From assembly GCA_036273515.1 (NCBI GenBank), contig DASUHM010000054.1, positions 16,277-80,276 of the forward strand: 64,000 bases of DNA, given 5' to 3'. Below, piece after piece: positions 7,758 to 17,400 of this stretch; within the stretch, counting starts at the first letter, position 1; every line of letters starts with the position of its first letter. The position numbers were made by a program, and so were the translations under genes. Below the pieces are notes generated by a model. That model was not told where the DNA came from and did no database searches. It saw only the letters and a program-made list of their open reading frames with translations. This DNA comes from Gaiellales bacterium. Lineage in GTDB: Bacteria > Actinomycetota > Thermoleophilia > Gaiellales > JAICJC01.

Positions 7758-8834
7758 TCAGGCGGGGCCGGGCTGGGTGGCGCCGACGTAGGTCGCCTGG
7801 AACCAGCCCATGGAGAACGGCGCCATGCGGACGAAGTCGCCCGTGTGCGGCGCGTGCACGACCCAGCCGTTGCCGATGTACATGCCGACGTGGCCGAGGT
7901 CGTGGAAGAAGACGAGATCGCCGGGGCGCAGCTCGGCCTTCGTGATCTGCGGGCCCATGTGGAACTGCGAGGCGGCGAAGTGAGGCAGCTCGACGCCGTA
8001 CTTCGCGTACAGCCACATGACGAGGCCCGAGCAGTCGAATCCCTGCGGCGTCGCCCCGCCCCACACGTACGGCACGCCGATCTGCTGCAGAGCGTCGAGG
8101 GCGACGTGGTCGCGCATCACCTGGCCGGGGTCGGCGGCGTCGAGGTGCATGTCGGCGGTGAGCCACTTCTGCGCCTGGAGCGCGAGGTCGGCCTGGCCGA
8201 TCCGGTCGGCGGCGGTCATGACGGTGATCTGGCGCCCGAGCTTCGCGACCAGGCCGCGGCGCCGGCGCAGCGCCCGCGTGATCTGGTGGCGGCGGATCGT
8301 GATCTCACGCTTGTCCTTGCGGGCCTTCACCTGGGCGGCGGCGATCGCGCGCCGCTCGGCCGCGATGGCCAGGCGGGCCGCGTTGATCGCGTCGACGGTC
8401 TCGGAGACGGCCGCGTTCAGGCGCGCCTTCATGTCCATCCCGCCCGTCACCTGGGAGAGCGAGGAGGCGGAGAGGACGAGGTCGATCGTCGCAGGGTCAC
8501 CGCCCTTGTACTGCTCGATGATGAGCTCGGAGAGGATCCCCTGCTCGTACTTCAGCTTGGCCCGCTCGACGATCAGCCGGTGGGTGGCGATGCGCATGCG
8601 CTTGCGCAGGACGCCCAGCTGCCACACCACGTGGTCGTACTGCTCGGTGAGGAACTCCGCCCGGTTGTCCAGGCGGCGGATGTCGGCGCGGACGCGCGCG
8701 TACTTGGCCCGCTTCGCGTCGAGGAGGTTGTCGGCCAGGGCGGGACGAGCGTGCACGCAGGTGCCGGCTACGACCGCGGCAAGTGCAACCGCGAGCAGCC
8801 AGGCCATGCGGCGGGGAGTCGACCCGAGCTCCAT
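7758..8834 (-). CDS. Secreted NlpC/P60 peptidoglycan endopeptidase with coiled-coil domain
   Basis: A 358-residue exported cell-wall hydrolase. A signal peptide (MAWLLAVALAAVVAGTCVHA) is preceded by a short basic stretch. Residues about 38-205 are charged and helical, the coiled-coil region of RipA/PcsB-like proteins. The C-terminal NlpC/P60 domain has the catalytic Cys268 in FDCSG, His315 in GHVGMY and the third polar residue His327 in VVHAPH. Proteins of this design cleave the D-Glu/diaminopimelate bond of stem peptides at division, and the coiled coil usually restrains the enzyme. It appears monocistronic. Confidence 0.9.
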   Translation of the reverse strand: MELGSTPRRMAWLLAVALAAVVAGTCVHARPALADNLLDAKRAKYARVRADIRRLDNRAEFLTEQYDHVVWQLGVLRKRMRIATHRLIVERAKLKYEQGILSELIIEQYKGGDPATIDLVLSASSLSQVTGGMDMKARLNAAVSETVDAINAARLAIAAERRAIAAAQVKARKDKREITIRRHQITRALRRRRGLVAKLGRQITVMTAADRIGQADLALQAQKWLTADMHLDAADPGQVMRDHVALDALQQIGVPYVWGGATPQGFDCSGLVMWLYAKYGVELPHFAASQFHMGPQITKAELRPGDLVFFHDLGHVGMYIGNGWVVHAPHTGDFVRMAPFSMGWFQATYVGATQPGPA

Positions 8835-8917
8835 CTCCCCGGTGTTCGGCCGGTGAAGGCCGGAATTGAGCGGGCGCTAAAGCCGGGCGCCCCTGCGGCC
8901 GATCCTTGAGCCTGAGC

Positions 8918-9253
8918 ATGCAGATCACCATCGACTGCCCCCGGTGCGACACGGCCAAGCGGCCGCTCCACGCCTGCGCTGCCTGCGGCGCACCCGGCGG
9001 CATCGCGGAGATCGCGGCCTGGCGGGAGCAGCTGCACCGCCACCACCTGGGCGTGATCATGGCCGAGCCGCAGCGCGCGCCCGTGCCTCCCGTGTCGCTG
9101 CCCCGGCCGCTGCGCGTCGTGGTCGCGATGGACGACCTGGTCGGGGCCACCGAGGCGATGATCGTCCCGGACACCGTCGGCCCGGCCACCGACCCGCTCT
9201 CGTTCGACTGGCACGAGCGCCGCGGCCTGCGCCGCCTGCGCCGCAGCGCCTAG
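8918..9253 (+). CDS. Small zinc-ribbon protein of unknown function
   Basis: A 111-residue protein with a compact N-terminal zinc ribbon: CPRC, twelve residues, then CAAC (CPRCDTAKRPLHACAACG). A helix (GGIAEIAAWREQLHRHHLG) and a Pro-rich stretch follow, then a strand RPLRVVVAMDDLVGATEAM and a basic C-terminus. I chose the ATG at 8918; a TTG four codons earlier is possible. Base use is fully coding. I do not recognise the family. The ribbon suggests nucleic-acid or protein binding. Confidence 0.7.
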   Translation: MQITIDCPRCDTAKRPLHACAACGAPGGIAEIAAWREQLHRHHLGVIMAEPQRAPVPPVSLPRPLRVVVAMDDLVGATEAMIVPDTVGPATDPLSFDWHERRGLRRLRRSA

Positions 9254-9255
9254 AG

Positions 9256-9810
9256 CTACCCGGCGACGCCGACCGCGTCCGGCCGCAGGTCGAGCAGGTC
9301 TTCGGACAGCTCGAGCGGCTCGACGGCGACGCCGCGGACGGCCATCTCGGAGATCAGGTCGGCGTAGGCCTCGGCCTCGACCGGGTCGCGCGGCACCCAC
9401 TCGTTCAGGTAGCGGACGCCGCGGACGCCGGCCTGGTAGAGCTCCTTCAGGCAGCCGAAGCAGGGCCGCAGCGTCGTGTAGCAGCGGGCCGACTGCACGG
9501 AGTATCCCAGCCGGGCCGCCTGGAGCAGGGCGTTCTGCTCGGCGTGGACGCAGATGCAGACGTCGTAGCCGCGGCCGCTCTGGTACTCCTCGGGGTGGGC
9601 GCAGCGGTGGCAGCCGCCCTCGTCGCAGTTGTGAAAGCCGGTCGGCGTGCCGTTGTAGCCGGTGGCGATGATGCGCTGGTCGGCCACGAGCACGGCACCG
9701 ACGTGGCGGCCGAGGCACACGGCGCGCTCACGGGTGGCGACGGCGAGCAGCATGAAGTACTGCTCCGGCGTCGGCCGCACGGTGGCCTTGCGGACGTTTG
9801 GGTCGGCCAT
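9256..9810 (-). CDS. dCMP deaminase-like cytidine/deoxycytidylate deaminase (ComEB type)
   Basis: A 184-residue zinc deaminase. The catalytic motif VHAEQNAL supplies the zinc His and proton-shuttling Glu; RPCFGCLK supplies the two zinc Cys residues. An internal Cys/His-rich insert (NCDEGGCHRCAH) matches the structural zinc site of deoxycytidylate deaminases. The expected reaction is dCMP to dUMP in dTTP supply. I chose the ATG at 9810; a GTG three codons earlier is also in frame. The gene sits 22 bases after the MscS stop and may be co-transcribed with it. Confidence 0.88.
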   Translation of the reverse strand: MADPNVRKATVRPTPEQYFMLLAVATRERAVCLGRHVGAVLVADQRIIATGYNGTPTGFHNCDEGGCHRCAHPEEYQSGRGYDVCICVHAEQNALLQAARLGYSVQSARCYTTLRPCFGCLKELYQAGVRGVRYLNEWVPRDPVEAEAYADLISEMAVRGVAVEPLELSEDLLDLRPDAVGVAG

Positions 9811-9832
9811 GGGGGCCACCCTATCGCGCCGC

Positions 9833-10735
9833 TCAGCCGGTGCGCTGGCGCATGCCGAGCGTGCGCGCGAACTGGCGCGAGGCCGACTCGTCGACCTGCC
9901 ACACCACCGGGCCGTGCACGATCACGTCCTCGCCGCGCTCCTTCATCAGGTCGGGGAGGAAGGTCTCGACAAGCCACTCCCGGCCGTGGGCGACGGTCGC
10001 CCGGGCGCGGACGCGCACCAGGTCGTCGTCGAGGTACTCGACCTCCTCGACCCAGGGCGCGCGGACGAACCGGGTCGACCCCGACGGCACCAGCCGGGCC
10101 ACCTCGTGGACGAGCTCGCGGCCGGCCTCCTCGCTCGCCGCGAAGAACTCGATCTCCGCCTCGCGGGCGCCGCGCGGCTGCACCCGCACCGACTGGATCT
10201 GGGAGTTGTTCACCCGGATCACCTCGCCGTTCACGGCCCGCAGCCGCGTCGCCCGCAGGCCGACCTCGTCGACCACGCCGCGGATCTTGAGCGGCTCGAT
10301 GGTGACGTTGTCGCCGACCGAGAACCAGCCCTCGAAGAACATGAAGAACCCGGCCAGGATGTCGGTCATGAAGCGCTGCGCGGCGAAGCCGACCAGGACG
10401 ACGATCAGCGACGCGCCGGCGACGGTGCCGAGCCGGTTGCCGAAGCTGAGGGAGCCGAGCGCGAGGATCAGTGCGAGCCCGTACGCCGTGTAGCGCACGC
10501 TCGTGCGCACGAGCGAGACGGCGGTCTCGCGCCGCTTGAGCGAGGTCATGACGCCGGTGTCGGCCGGGCCGTCCTCGCTCAGATGGCGCGCCTCGCTGCG
10601 GCGCACGATCCAGGTCGCCAGGCGGCCGGAGAGCCGCGAGACGAGCCACGCGGCGAAGAACACGCCGACCACCCACGCGGCGGTCTGCCACGTGGGGGTC
10701 GGCAACGCAGAGAGGAAGCTCGTGCCCGTGCCCAT
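9833..10735 (-). CDS. Small-conductance mechanosensitive channel (MscS family)
   Basis: A 300-residue membrane channel. Three hydrophobic segments lie at about residues 18-36, 80-98 and 102-130. The third is the pore helix with small residues (GTVAGASLIVVLVGFAAQR), followed by the conserved beta-domain EGWFSVGDNVTI and GVVDEVGLRATRLR. The cytosolic domain ends at residue 300. It opens under membrane tension to release solutes on hypo-osmotic shock. Confidence 0.88.
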   Translation of the reverse strand: MGTGTSFLSALPTPTWQTAAWVVGVFFAAWLVSRLSGRLATWIVRRSEARHLSEDGPADTGVMTSLKRRETAVSLVRTSVRYTAYGLALILALGSLSFGNRLGTVAGASLIVVLVGFAAQRFMTDILAGFFMFFEGWFSVGDNVTIEPLKIRGVVDEVGLRATRLRAVNGEVIRVNNSQIQSVRVQPRGAREAEIEFFAASEEAGRELVHEVARLVPSGSTRFVRAPWVEEVEYLDDDLVRVRARATVAHGREWLVETFLPDLMKERGEDVIVHGPVVWQVDESASRQFARTLGMRQRTG

Positions 10736-10776
10736 GTCCGCAGTGTGCCGCAGGCTGCCCTCCGATGCGTCGATCG

Positions 10777-11184
10777 CTACGGCGTGTTGGTGAGCGAGAA
10801 CGTCGCCGTGCGCACGGGTGTGGAGTGCAGGCTCGCGATCACCTTGTACGCCCCGGCGCTGCCGTTCGCCTTGACGGCAACCCGCACGTACCCGTGCTTC
10901 CCGGTGCGGTGCGTCCAGCTCGTGCGCCCGTTCGCGAACGTCAGGCTCGGCCCCGATCCGGGCGCCTTGAAGGTCACGAGGAGGCCCACCCGAGGATTGC
11001 CCTTCGCCCCCACGACGCGAGCGGAGAGCTTGTGAGGGAACGCGGTGTTCACCTTCGCCGACTGCGGTGTGCCCCCGGTCGCCGAGATCTTCGGCCCGGT
11101 CGCGGCGGCTGCGATGACCGCCGGCGTGAGGACGACCGCACAGGCGACCAGGCCGCCCCTCCGAGTGATCGACGTGAGTCTCAT
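10777..11184 (-). CDS. Secreted protein with one bacterial Ig-like domain
   Basis: A 135-residue protein with a signal peptide (basic start, then GGLVACAVVLTPAVIAAAA) and about 105 mature residues. The pattern KISATGGTPQSAKVNTAFPH, LVTFKAPGSGPSLTF and GYVRVAVKANGSAGAYKVIA is that of a Big_1-type Ig fold, as found in invasin-like and cell-surface proteins. There are no anchor motifs, so it is probably free or wall-associated. Confidence 0.75.
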   Translation of the reverse strand: MRLTSITRRGGLVACAVVLTPAVIAAAATGPKISATGGTPQSAKVNTAFPHKLSARVVGAKGNPRVGLLVTFKAPGSGPSLTFANGRTSWTHRTGKHGYVRVAVKANGSAGAYKVIASLHSTPVRTATFSLTNTP

Positions 11185-11298
11185 TTCCCTACCTCCTGGC
11201 GTCGAAGTCCTGGAGCCCGCCGTGCAGGGTCGCGCAGGGACATGGGAGGAGGGTTTGGCTGTCGTTTGCCCGCATCACGATCGGGTATCTCCTGCCAC

Positions 11299-11406
11299 AT
11301 GAGCACGATCAACGCGTTCCCGTGGCAGGAGGACATCCTGCGCAGCCTCCAGGGCGGCGCGTCCGTCACCCTCGAGGGCGACGTGGCCGCCTCCCGCCTG
11401 CCGTAG
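11299..11406 (+). CDS. Possible 35-residue small protein
   Basis: An ATG-to-TAG frame of 36 codons in which all but the start have G or C in the third position apart from the stop, strong coding-style base use. The product begins MSTINAFPWQEDILRSLQGG and ends VAASRLP. No clear ribosome site is visible. It could be a real small protein or the intact end of a lost gene. Family not recognised. Confidence 0.4.
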   Translation: MSTINAFPWQEDILRSLQGGASVTLEGDVAASRLP

Positions 11407-11479
11407 GGCGGCCGCGTCACACCGCCGCGGCCGGGCCGCCGGTAGAGTGGAAGCCAGGCCGCGACGGAGCAGGTGAGCC

Positions 11480-11698
11480 TTGCCGTATACCCACTTCTGG
11501 CACCAGTACGTGCAGCAGCACGCGAACGGGAGCGGATCGACGCTGACGTTCGACCCGGCGATGGCGTTCGCCGCGGCCGTGTGCCTGTTCCTGGTGGCAT
11601 GCTGGACGGCCTACCAGATCCAGTCCAGATGCGGGAATTGCGGCGCGATCCCGGCCCGGTGCCACTGCCGGCCGGTGAGTGATCGCGAGCCGCTCTAG
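11480..11698 (+). CDS. Small single-pass membrane protein with C-terminal CxxC/CHC motif
   Basis: A 72-residue protein with a TTG start preceded by GGAG and AGGTGA. The N-terminus (residues 1-27) is polar, a single hydrophobic helix follows (AMAFAAAVCLFLVACWTAY), and the tail carries CGNCGAIPARCHC, four Cys and one His able to bind one metal. Base use is fully coding. It resembles single-pass proteins with a cytosolic metal knuckle; I do not know the family. The 29-bp repeat element begins right after its stop. Confidence 0.6.
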   Translation: MPYTHFWHQYVQQHANGSGSTLTFDPAMAFAAAVCLFLVACWTAYQIQSRCGNCGAIPARCHCRPVSDREPL

Positions 11699-11700
11699 GA

Positions 11701-11756
11701 CGGCAATTCGCTAGCCTTACGGATCAATTCGTAGCGTCAGCGGATTTGCGTTTCGC
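11701..11756. repeat. Imperfect palindrome containing repeat copy A
   Basis: The right arm (11728-11756) is a 29-base element, TTCGTAGCGTCAGC followed by GGATTTGCGTTTCGC. The left arm (11701-11724) is an imperfect reverse complement of it (about 16 of 24 matches). Very similar 29-mers occur at 12463-12491 and, inverted, at 31925-31953. This copy lies directly after a gene end and before a decayed gene. Confidence 0.7.
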
Positions 11757-11807
11757 ACCCGATCAGACGGGCGAGCCCTGATCCGGGACGGCGGCGGGTT
11801 GGTCGAG

Positions 11808-12440
11808 ATGAGCGAGCGCGCCAACGCTGTCGTCTAGCTTCAACGCATCATCGAGTTCCTCGACGGCCAGATGGCGCAGGCCGAGGTCTTTGGGCGTCGA
11901 GATCCGCCAGTACGTGGCCTCTGACGGCGGGATGCGGACGCTCCTGCCCCGGCGCGTCGGTCAGACCGCCCAGGCGGCCCAGCAGAAGCGACGGGCGAGC
12001 GCGGGGAAGCAGCGGGACGAGGAGTCGTTCTTCGCCGATCTCGCCCAGCGCGCCGGGGCCGAGGCCGGCCCGGTCGCCCGCCGAATCCTGGAATGGGGCC
12101 ACGAACGTGGCCTTCGGATCTTCTGGAACAGCGGGGCGGTCGACGGCTCGCTCACTCCTGTCCTCGACAGCAAGGACACCGGGTACTGGCTCGCCACGGT
12201 GTGGACGTACGGTCGGATCGAGTTCGCGTTCCAGTCGCTGCGTACCCGCCCGCCCTTTGATGATGAGGTGCGCCGTCGTGGCTTGCTCGACCGCCTGAAC
12301 CAGATTCCAGGGATCACAGTCCCGGCCGACGCGTATGACCGGCGGCCTGCGGTACCGCTCGCGTCGATCGCCGCCGCCGGCTCGACTGATGAGCCGATCG
12401 GCTTTGGGACGAACTCCTCACCACGGCTCGCGCGATCGGC
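11808..12440 (+). pseudogene. Decayed gene: C-terminal part of a PD-(D/E)XK (NucS/DUF91-like) family protein
   Basis: A broken reading frame. Frame 3 gives MSERANAVV, then a TAG at 11835, then LQRIIEFLDGQMAQAEV. At 11889 one extra T shifts the frame, after which LGVEIRQYVASDGGMRTL continues through ARRILEWGHERGLRIFW, TVWTYGRIEFAFQSL and RLNQIPGITVP. From memory this is the C-terminal module of a family whose N-terminal half is a PD-(D/E)XK endonuclease-like domain; that half is absent. The C-terminus also runs into unrelated sequence. The stop, shift and missing half all point to a relic. The shifted part alone stays open to 12531. Confidence 0.65.
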
Positions 12441-12462
12441 GCTGAGCGACTCCCTCCGCCAT

Positions 12463-12491
12463 TTCGTAGCGTCAGCAGATTTGCGTTACGC
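12463..12491 (+). repeat. 29-bp repeat, copy B
   Basis: TTCGTAGCGTCAGC followed by AGATTTGCGTTACGC matches copy A at 27 of 29 positions in the same orientation. Copies A and B bracket the decayed gene. Copy B also lies three bases beyond the stop codon of the convergent peptide-binding lipoprotein gene, so a role at transcript ends is an alternative to an insertion footprint. Confidence 0.75.
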
Positions 12492-12494
12492 CCG

Positions 12495-14150
12495 TTACTG
12501 CGACAACCACATCGACGGGAACAGGTCGTAGTACGTCCCGTTGAAGACGAGGCCGTGCAGTCGGGCGGACACGAACTTGTAGCGGGCGGCGTTCATGAAC
12601 ACGACCCAGGGCGCGTTGGTGCGCATGTAGTCGGCGTCGAGCTTCGCCCAGAGCGCGTTTCGGGCGTTCCCGAGCGGCATCTCGCGGGCCTTGTCGATCA
12701 GCTTGTTGTACGCCGGGATGTTCACGTTCGACTGGTTGTTGTTGCCGACGTTCACGATGCCCTCGCCGTTCAGCTGGGTGTCGATGAAGTCCTCGCCCTC
12801 GGGGAAGTCCTGGCTCCAGTTGTTGTAGGCGATCTGGGGATCGTTCTTCTCGGTGGCGATCAGATCCCAGTAGACGGATGCATCGACGACCTTCACGCTC
12901 GCCACCATGCCGAGCGAGTTGAGGACGCTTGCCATGTACTGGGCGACGTTCGGATACGGGTCGGTGTTCAGCACCCAGACGGTGACGTGCGCGCCCGCGA
13001 CGCCGGCCTGCTGGATGAGCCGCTTGGCCTTCGCCGGGTCGTACGGGTAGAACGTGTGCTTCTGGTAGGCGGAGCCGAAGCTCGGCGGGATCACGTTCTC
13101 GGAGATGTCGCCCTGGCCGCCCTCGAGCTTCAGCATCGCCCGGCGGTTCGACGCGTAGTTGACGGCCTGGCGCACGGCGAGCTTGTCGAACGGGTACCGG
13201 CGCTCGTTCATCGAGAAGTACTCGATCTCGCCGGTCGCGCCCTTCTGGAGCTGCTTCGGGTACTGGCGCTCGATCTGCGCGAGACGGTCCGGCGGCGGAT
13301 TCAGGAAGTACCAGTCGAGCTGGCCGTCCGCCGTCTCGTTCACCGCCTGCTCCGGCGTGATCCCGACGGTGATCTTGACGCCCGCCAGGTGCCCGTCCGG
13401 CGTGTTCGGCCACGGGTGGAAGTTGGGGTTCCGGGTCAGCATGACCTGCTGGCTCGGGGTGTAGGACGAGATCATGTAGGGGCCGGTCGCGACGCGGTAC
13501 TGCGAGAGCGTGGAGACGTCACGCGCCGGCGTGCCGGCCGGGTAGACGAACGCCGGCGGCAGCGCCAGGTATTCGAGGAAGGTGCCGTCGGGCTTCGTCA
13601 GGTGGAAGCTGACCGTCATGGCCTTGTCGTTCGCGACGATGCCCGGCACGCTCTTCGCCTTGCCCGCCTCGTACGCCGTGGCCCCGACGATGCCGGTGTA
13701 CCAGCTGACGTTCGGCGAATTGATCTTGAGGATCCGCTCGATCGACCACTTGACGTCCGACGGCCGCACCGCCCGGTTGACCGGGGGCGAGAAGCGGACG
13801 CCCGGGCGGACATGGAACGTGTAGACCGTGCCGCCGTCGGTGATCTTCGGAAGCCCGGTCGCCAGGTCGGGCACGACCTGCGAGCCGGCGCCACCGCCGG
13901 CGCGGCGGAACGTCATCAGGCCGTCGTTCGTCGCCTCGAGGATCTCCCACCCCTCGGTGGTGGCCGAGAGCGCGCCGTCGAGGTGGTCCGGGTTCGACGG
14001 GATTCCCGCAAGCAGCGTCCCGCCGTTCACCGGCATCCCGCCGCCGGAGGCGCCACCCGAGGAGCTCGAGCCGCCTCCGCAGCCGCCCGCGGCGACCAGG
14101 GCGCACACGGCCGCCGGGACGGCGAGAGCTCGTAGTGAGAACGTTCTCAT
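12495..14150 (-). CDS. ABC transporter substrate-binding lipoprotein, family 5 (oligopeptide/dipeptide type)
   Basis: A 551-residue extracytoplasmic solute receptor. The lipoprotein signal ends ALVAAGGC (Cys24 probably lipidated) and a Gly/Ser-rich linker follows. Family 5 landmarks include LVAGIPSNPDHLDGA-like early sequence, TYTFHVRPGVRFSPPV, VVPDLATGLPKI, MLTRNPNFHP and NNWSQDFPEGEDF. Such proteins deliver peptides or nickel-like ligands to Opp/Dpp permeases, but no permease or ATPase gene is nearby, so it is an orphan receptor here. A TTGCCA / 18 bases / TAGACT promoter lies just upstream. Confidence 0.9.
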   Translation of the reverse strand: MRTFSLRALAVPAAVCALVAAGGCGGGSSSSGGASGGGMPVNGGTLLAGIPSNPDHLDGALSATTEGWEILEATNDGLMTFRRAGGGAGSQVVPDLATGLPKITDGGTVYTFHVRPGVRFSPPVNRAVRPSDVKWSIERILKINSPNVSWYTGIVGATAYEAGKAKSVPGIVANDKAMTVSFHLTKPDGTFLEYLALPPAFVYPAGTPARDVSTLSQYRVATGPYMISSYTPSQQVMLTRNPNFHPWPNTPDGHLAGVKITVGITPEQAVNETADGQLDWYFLNPPPDRLAQIERQYPKQLQKGATGEIEYFSMNERRYPFDKLAVRQAVNYASNRRAMLKLEGGQGDISENVIPPSFGSAYQKHTFYPYDPAKAKRLIQQAGVAGAHVTVWVLNTDPYPNVAQYMASVLNSLGMVASVKVVDASVYWDLIATEKNDPQIAYNNWSQDFPEGEDFIDTQLNGEGIVNVGNNNQSNVNIPAYNKLIDKAREMPLGNARNALWAKLDADYMRTNAPWVVFMNAARYKFVSARLHGLVFNGTYYDLFPSMWLSQ

Positions 14151-14162
14151 TCCGGGGCCGCG

Positions 14163-14192
14163 AGTCTACACCCGGGGGTGGCTCGGTGGCAA
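14163..14192 (-). promoter_or_regulatory. Candidate sigma-70 promoter for the peptide-binding lipoprotein
   Basis: On the minus strand TTGCCA (five of six to TTGACA) is followed after 18 bases by TAGACT, which ends 12 bases before the ATG at 14150. Hexamers and spacing fit a housekeeping promoter with a very short leader. Confidence 0.45.
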
Positions 14193-14343
14193 GGGCTGCG
14201 AGCGGAGACCAGCCATGGTCGCGTGGGCTGAGCACGGGAGATCCATCGAGCCGCGCAAGGGCCGCGGCGGGCGCGCTCCAGGCCGCCCCCTGCGGCGTCC
14301 GCGCGCCTGCGGCGGGATCCGACGATCGCCTCCACCCGGATCG

Positions 14344-14372
14344 TTGACACCAGGCAGCCCATGTGAGATTGT
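14344..14372 (+). promoter_or_regulatory. Candidate promoter for the TPR protein gene
   Basis: A perfect TTGACA at 14344-14349, a 17-base spacer ending TGA (extended -10), then GATTGT. It sits 64 bases before the ATG at 14437. The 286-base space between the lipoprotein and TPR genes holds this, the divergent promoter and no gene I can support. Confidence 0.45.
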
Positions 14373-14436
14373 ACGAGAGGTCACGATGTACCTCCCGAGG
14401 GCAGGGATGGCCGCGTCGGATCACAGGAGAGCGTGC

Positions 14437-17400
14437 ATGGCAACACGCGTCACCGTATTTCGATCGCGCTACCGCGCCGCGCGGTTCGCGCGCCGACTCA
14501 GCGGGGTTGTTGCGACCCTCGCCGGCGGCCCGTCTCGCATTATCGCTCCGCTGATTGTGTCGGCACTCGGGCTGTGGCTGACGACGAAGACCACCGGTGG
14601 CCGGACGCAAGCAACGTCAAGCATCTTACTGGATATTGTTGGCTATCTCATCGCGGGCTACGCGGCGTTCATGGTGGTGCGCTGGGGCGATCGCCTACGG
14701 CGAACGACGACCTTCGAGGAGTTCAGAGACGAGACAGGGGAGGGACTCTCCGCGTTCGCCAAGTCGTTGAGCGTGCGCGTGCCGATCGAATACGAACAAC
14801 TGCGTCGCTTGCATCGTCAGGCGGAAGAGACTGACTCGTACGAGAAGCCGATCGACGATGAGCGATACCGATCTCCTCGGGCAACCGTCAAAGCTGAGGA
14901 CGTAGCCACCTTCCTCGAGACCGCCTTCCAACCTGAGTCCACCGTGAGCGTTGGGTTCTTCCGAATCCCGATCCAGGCCCTGGGGACGGTTGTGGGGCGG
15001 CTCTTGCGAGGCCCTCGCATCACGGGGACGCTGCTGCGAGACAGCGATGGCATTCGCGTGGTCGCACAGTTCGTCGGGGGTCGGCGCAGCGAAAGTTGGC
15101 ACGTCATCGCGACCTCCGGAGACGTCCCGTCCGAAGACGTCGTACATGAGCTCGCGTGCCGCATTTTTACTGCCCTTGCCGACAACGGACCCGGGACATG
15201 GCAGGCTGCATCTTGCTTTTGCGCCGGCATGAGCGAATATCGAAAGTACGTTTCGGCGGAAGGGGGCTTGCGCAAGGTTCACCTGCAACGCGCCGAGCGC
15301 ATGTTCCATCGAGCTCTCGCGGAAGACCGAAACCTCGATTTCGCACACTATAACCTTGGGGTCGTCTACGCGAAGCTCCGGGAATTCCGCGCTGCCGAGC
15401 GCGCGTTCCTACGTGCGATCGCGCGCAACCCATCCGAACCCGCCGCCTACTATGCGCTGGCGCGTATCCGCTACTTCGACCTCGGCAAGAAGCACAGCGC
15501 ACGGGACCTCGCAGAGCGCGTTGCGAGTCGCAGCAAGGAGGCCGGAGAGCGAGCTCGCGCCCACGACCTCCTGGGTCTCATCAAACGGGGCGATGGCGAG
15601 CGCGGGAAGGCAATCCAGAGCCGCGAGCAGGCGGTGCGGGACGCATCGTGGTCGCTCGTCAGGGCGGAGCTCCGGGCGAACGAGCGCGAGGGGGTCACTC
15701 CGACCGTGCACCGCGAGTTGGCCGCTACCTGCATGATGAACCTGGCGATTGCGTACTCGTTCGAGGCCGAGGCGGGCCGAGCGGCCTACACGCGGCCGGG
15801 CGGCACACGCCGGGAGCGGCGGCAGGTCACGCATGTGGTGGACGCCGCCGAGTGCCTCCTGAAACAGGCTCTCGAGCTGTCCCGCGTGGACGGTGAGATC
15901 CATTTCGAATTGGCGAAGCTCTACGAGGCGGCCGCGAGGTACGCGGACGCACTGGAGCAGTACGAGTTTGCCATGCGCGCGACACCCGATAGCCCGTACT
16001 TCGCGGCGTACCTCGCCAAAGCGCGCGCTGACGCCTGGGAGCGTGACCGGTCAGTTCCGGAGGAGCTTGTCCGAGCAGCGTGCATGGCGACGCTTGACTC
16101 GCCGGAAGCGATCTTCCGGCCGCACGAGTCGACCCACGATGCAATAGAACGGCACATTCGAAAGCTCCGGGGAAGGCCGCAGTTAGCTCCCCTTAGCTTC
16201 TCGGATCGATCCGAAGACGTCCAAGAGCTGCTCGTTTCCGCAACGGTCGATCGAGTGGCCCAGGCGTTTGAGACATTGGGCGACCGCGGGGCGGCCAGGA
16301 GCGTGCGAGAAATGCCCCGAATCTTCGCCGAGCTTGAGTCTAGTTGGGACGAGGTGAGCCTCGACCGACTCGCGTCACGCTACGAGGCACAAGGGCGCGC
16401 ATGGGCGCATGGACGGGCACTTTTCCAGCGCGGCGTCCTCCGACTAGAGCGCGGAGAGCCAGCCTCGGCGCAGACGTTCCTCAAGGGAGCACTCACGAGG
16501 CTACGCGAACACCGTGGCGAGGTCAGGGAACTTGAGGTCCGAGCCTGGCGCGCACGTGCCTTCCGCGAGTGCGGCCGTCTCGGCGAGGCGCTCAGAGAGG
16601 CAGAAAGGGCAGTGGCGCTTGACCCGCTGAGCAGATATGAGCGGTACGAGCTGGGCCGCGTCTATGAGGCCATTGGTGACTGGCCAAAGGCACGTGACGC
16701 ATTCGCGGGGGCACTACTACTGTCGCCCGACGACCCGCTCCTGCACTGGCACGCAGGCCGCGCCACCTGGCGCCTCGCCTGCGGCAGTCGCGGCGATCCC
16801 AAGCTTGACGCCCTGACGACTGCCCAGAGTCATTTCGAGCAGTTGATCGAACTTGACGATCGACCGAAACGGCCGCTGATCGCACGGTATTGGCTTGGCC
16901 GGATCGCCACCTCACTCGGCGATCACGAAGCAGCACTGGATCACTACCGCGGAGCGCAACGGCTCCCCGATGCGAGACCCCAGGCAACGCTGTTCCTCGG
17001 CGAGGAGTATCTAAAGCTGGGCGCCCACAACGAGGCAACATCGACGTTCGAGGAGTGCCTCGGCGTTTCCGACCCGGACGGAGGCGGGGAGCTGGGAGGC
17101 GAGCTCGGCGCAGAGTTGCGAGCCGAACTGCGTGCGGAGTGGCCCACCGAGTTGCTTCACGCGTGGGCGCATGTTGGGATCGCCCAGTCATATGCCAGGC
17201 GTTGGCTCAGCACACGAGTTGCCCTGCGCCATCTGCGTGACGCCGAGCGATGCGTGGAAGACCTGACACCGACCGAACCGACGCGCGAACTCGAGGCCGC
17301 GGCCTCAGCGTGCAGGGGGGAGATATACCTGCACAAGGGGGACGCCGACCGGGCGATCCGGGCGCTCGAGCGGGCTGCATCCTTGCACGAAGACGGTCGG

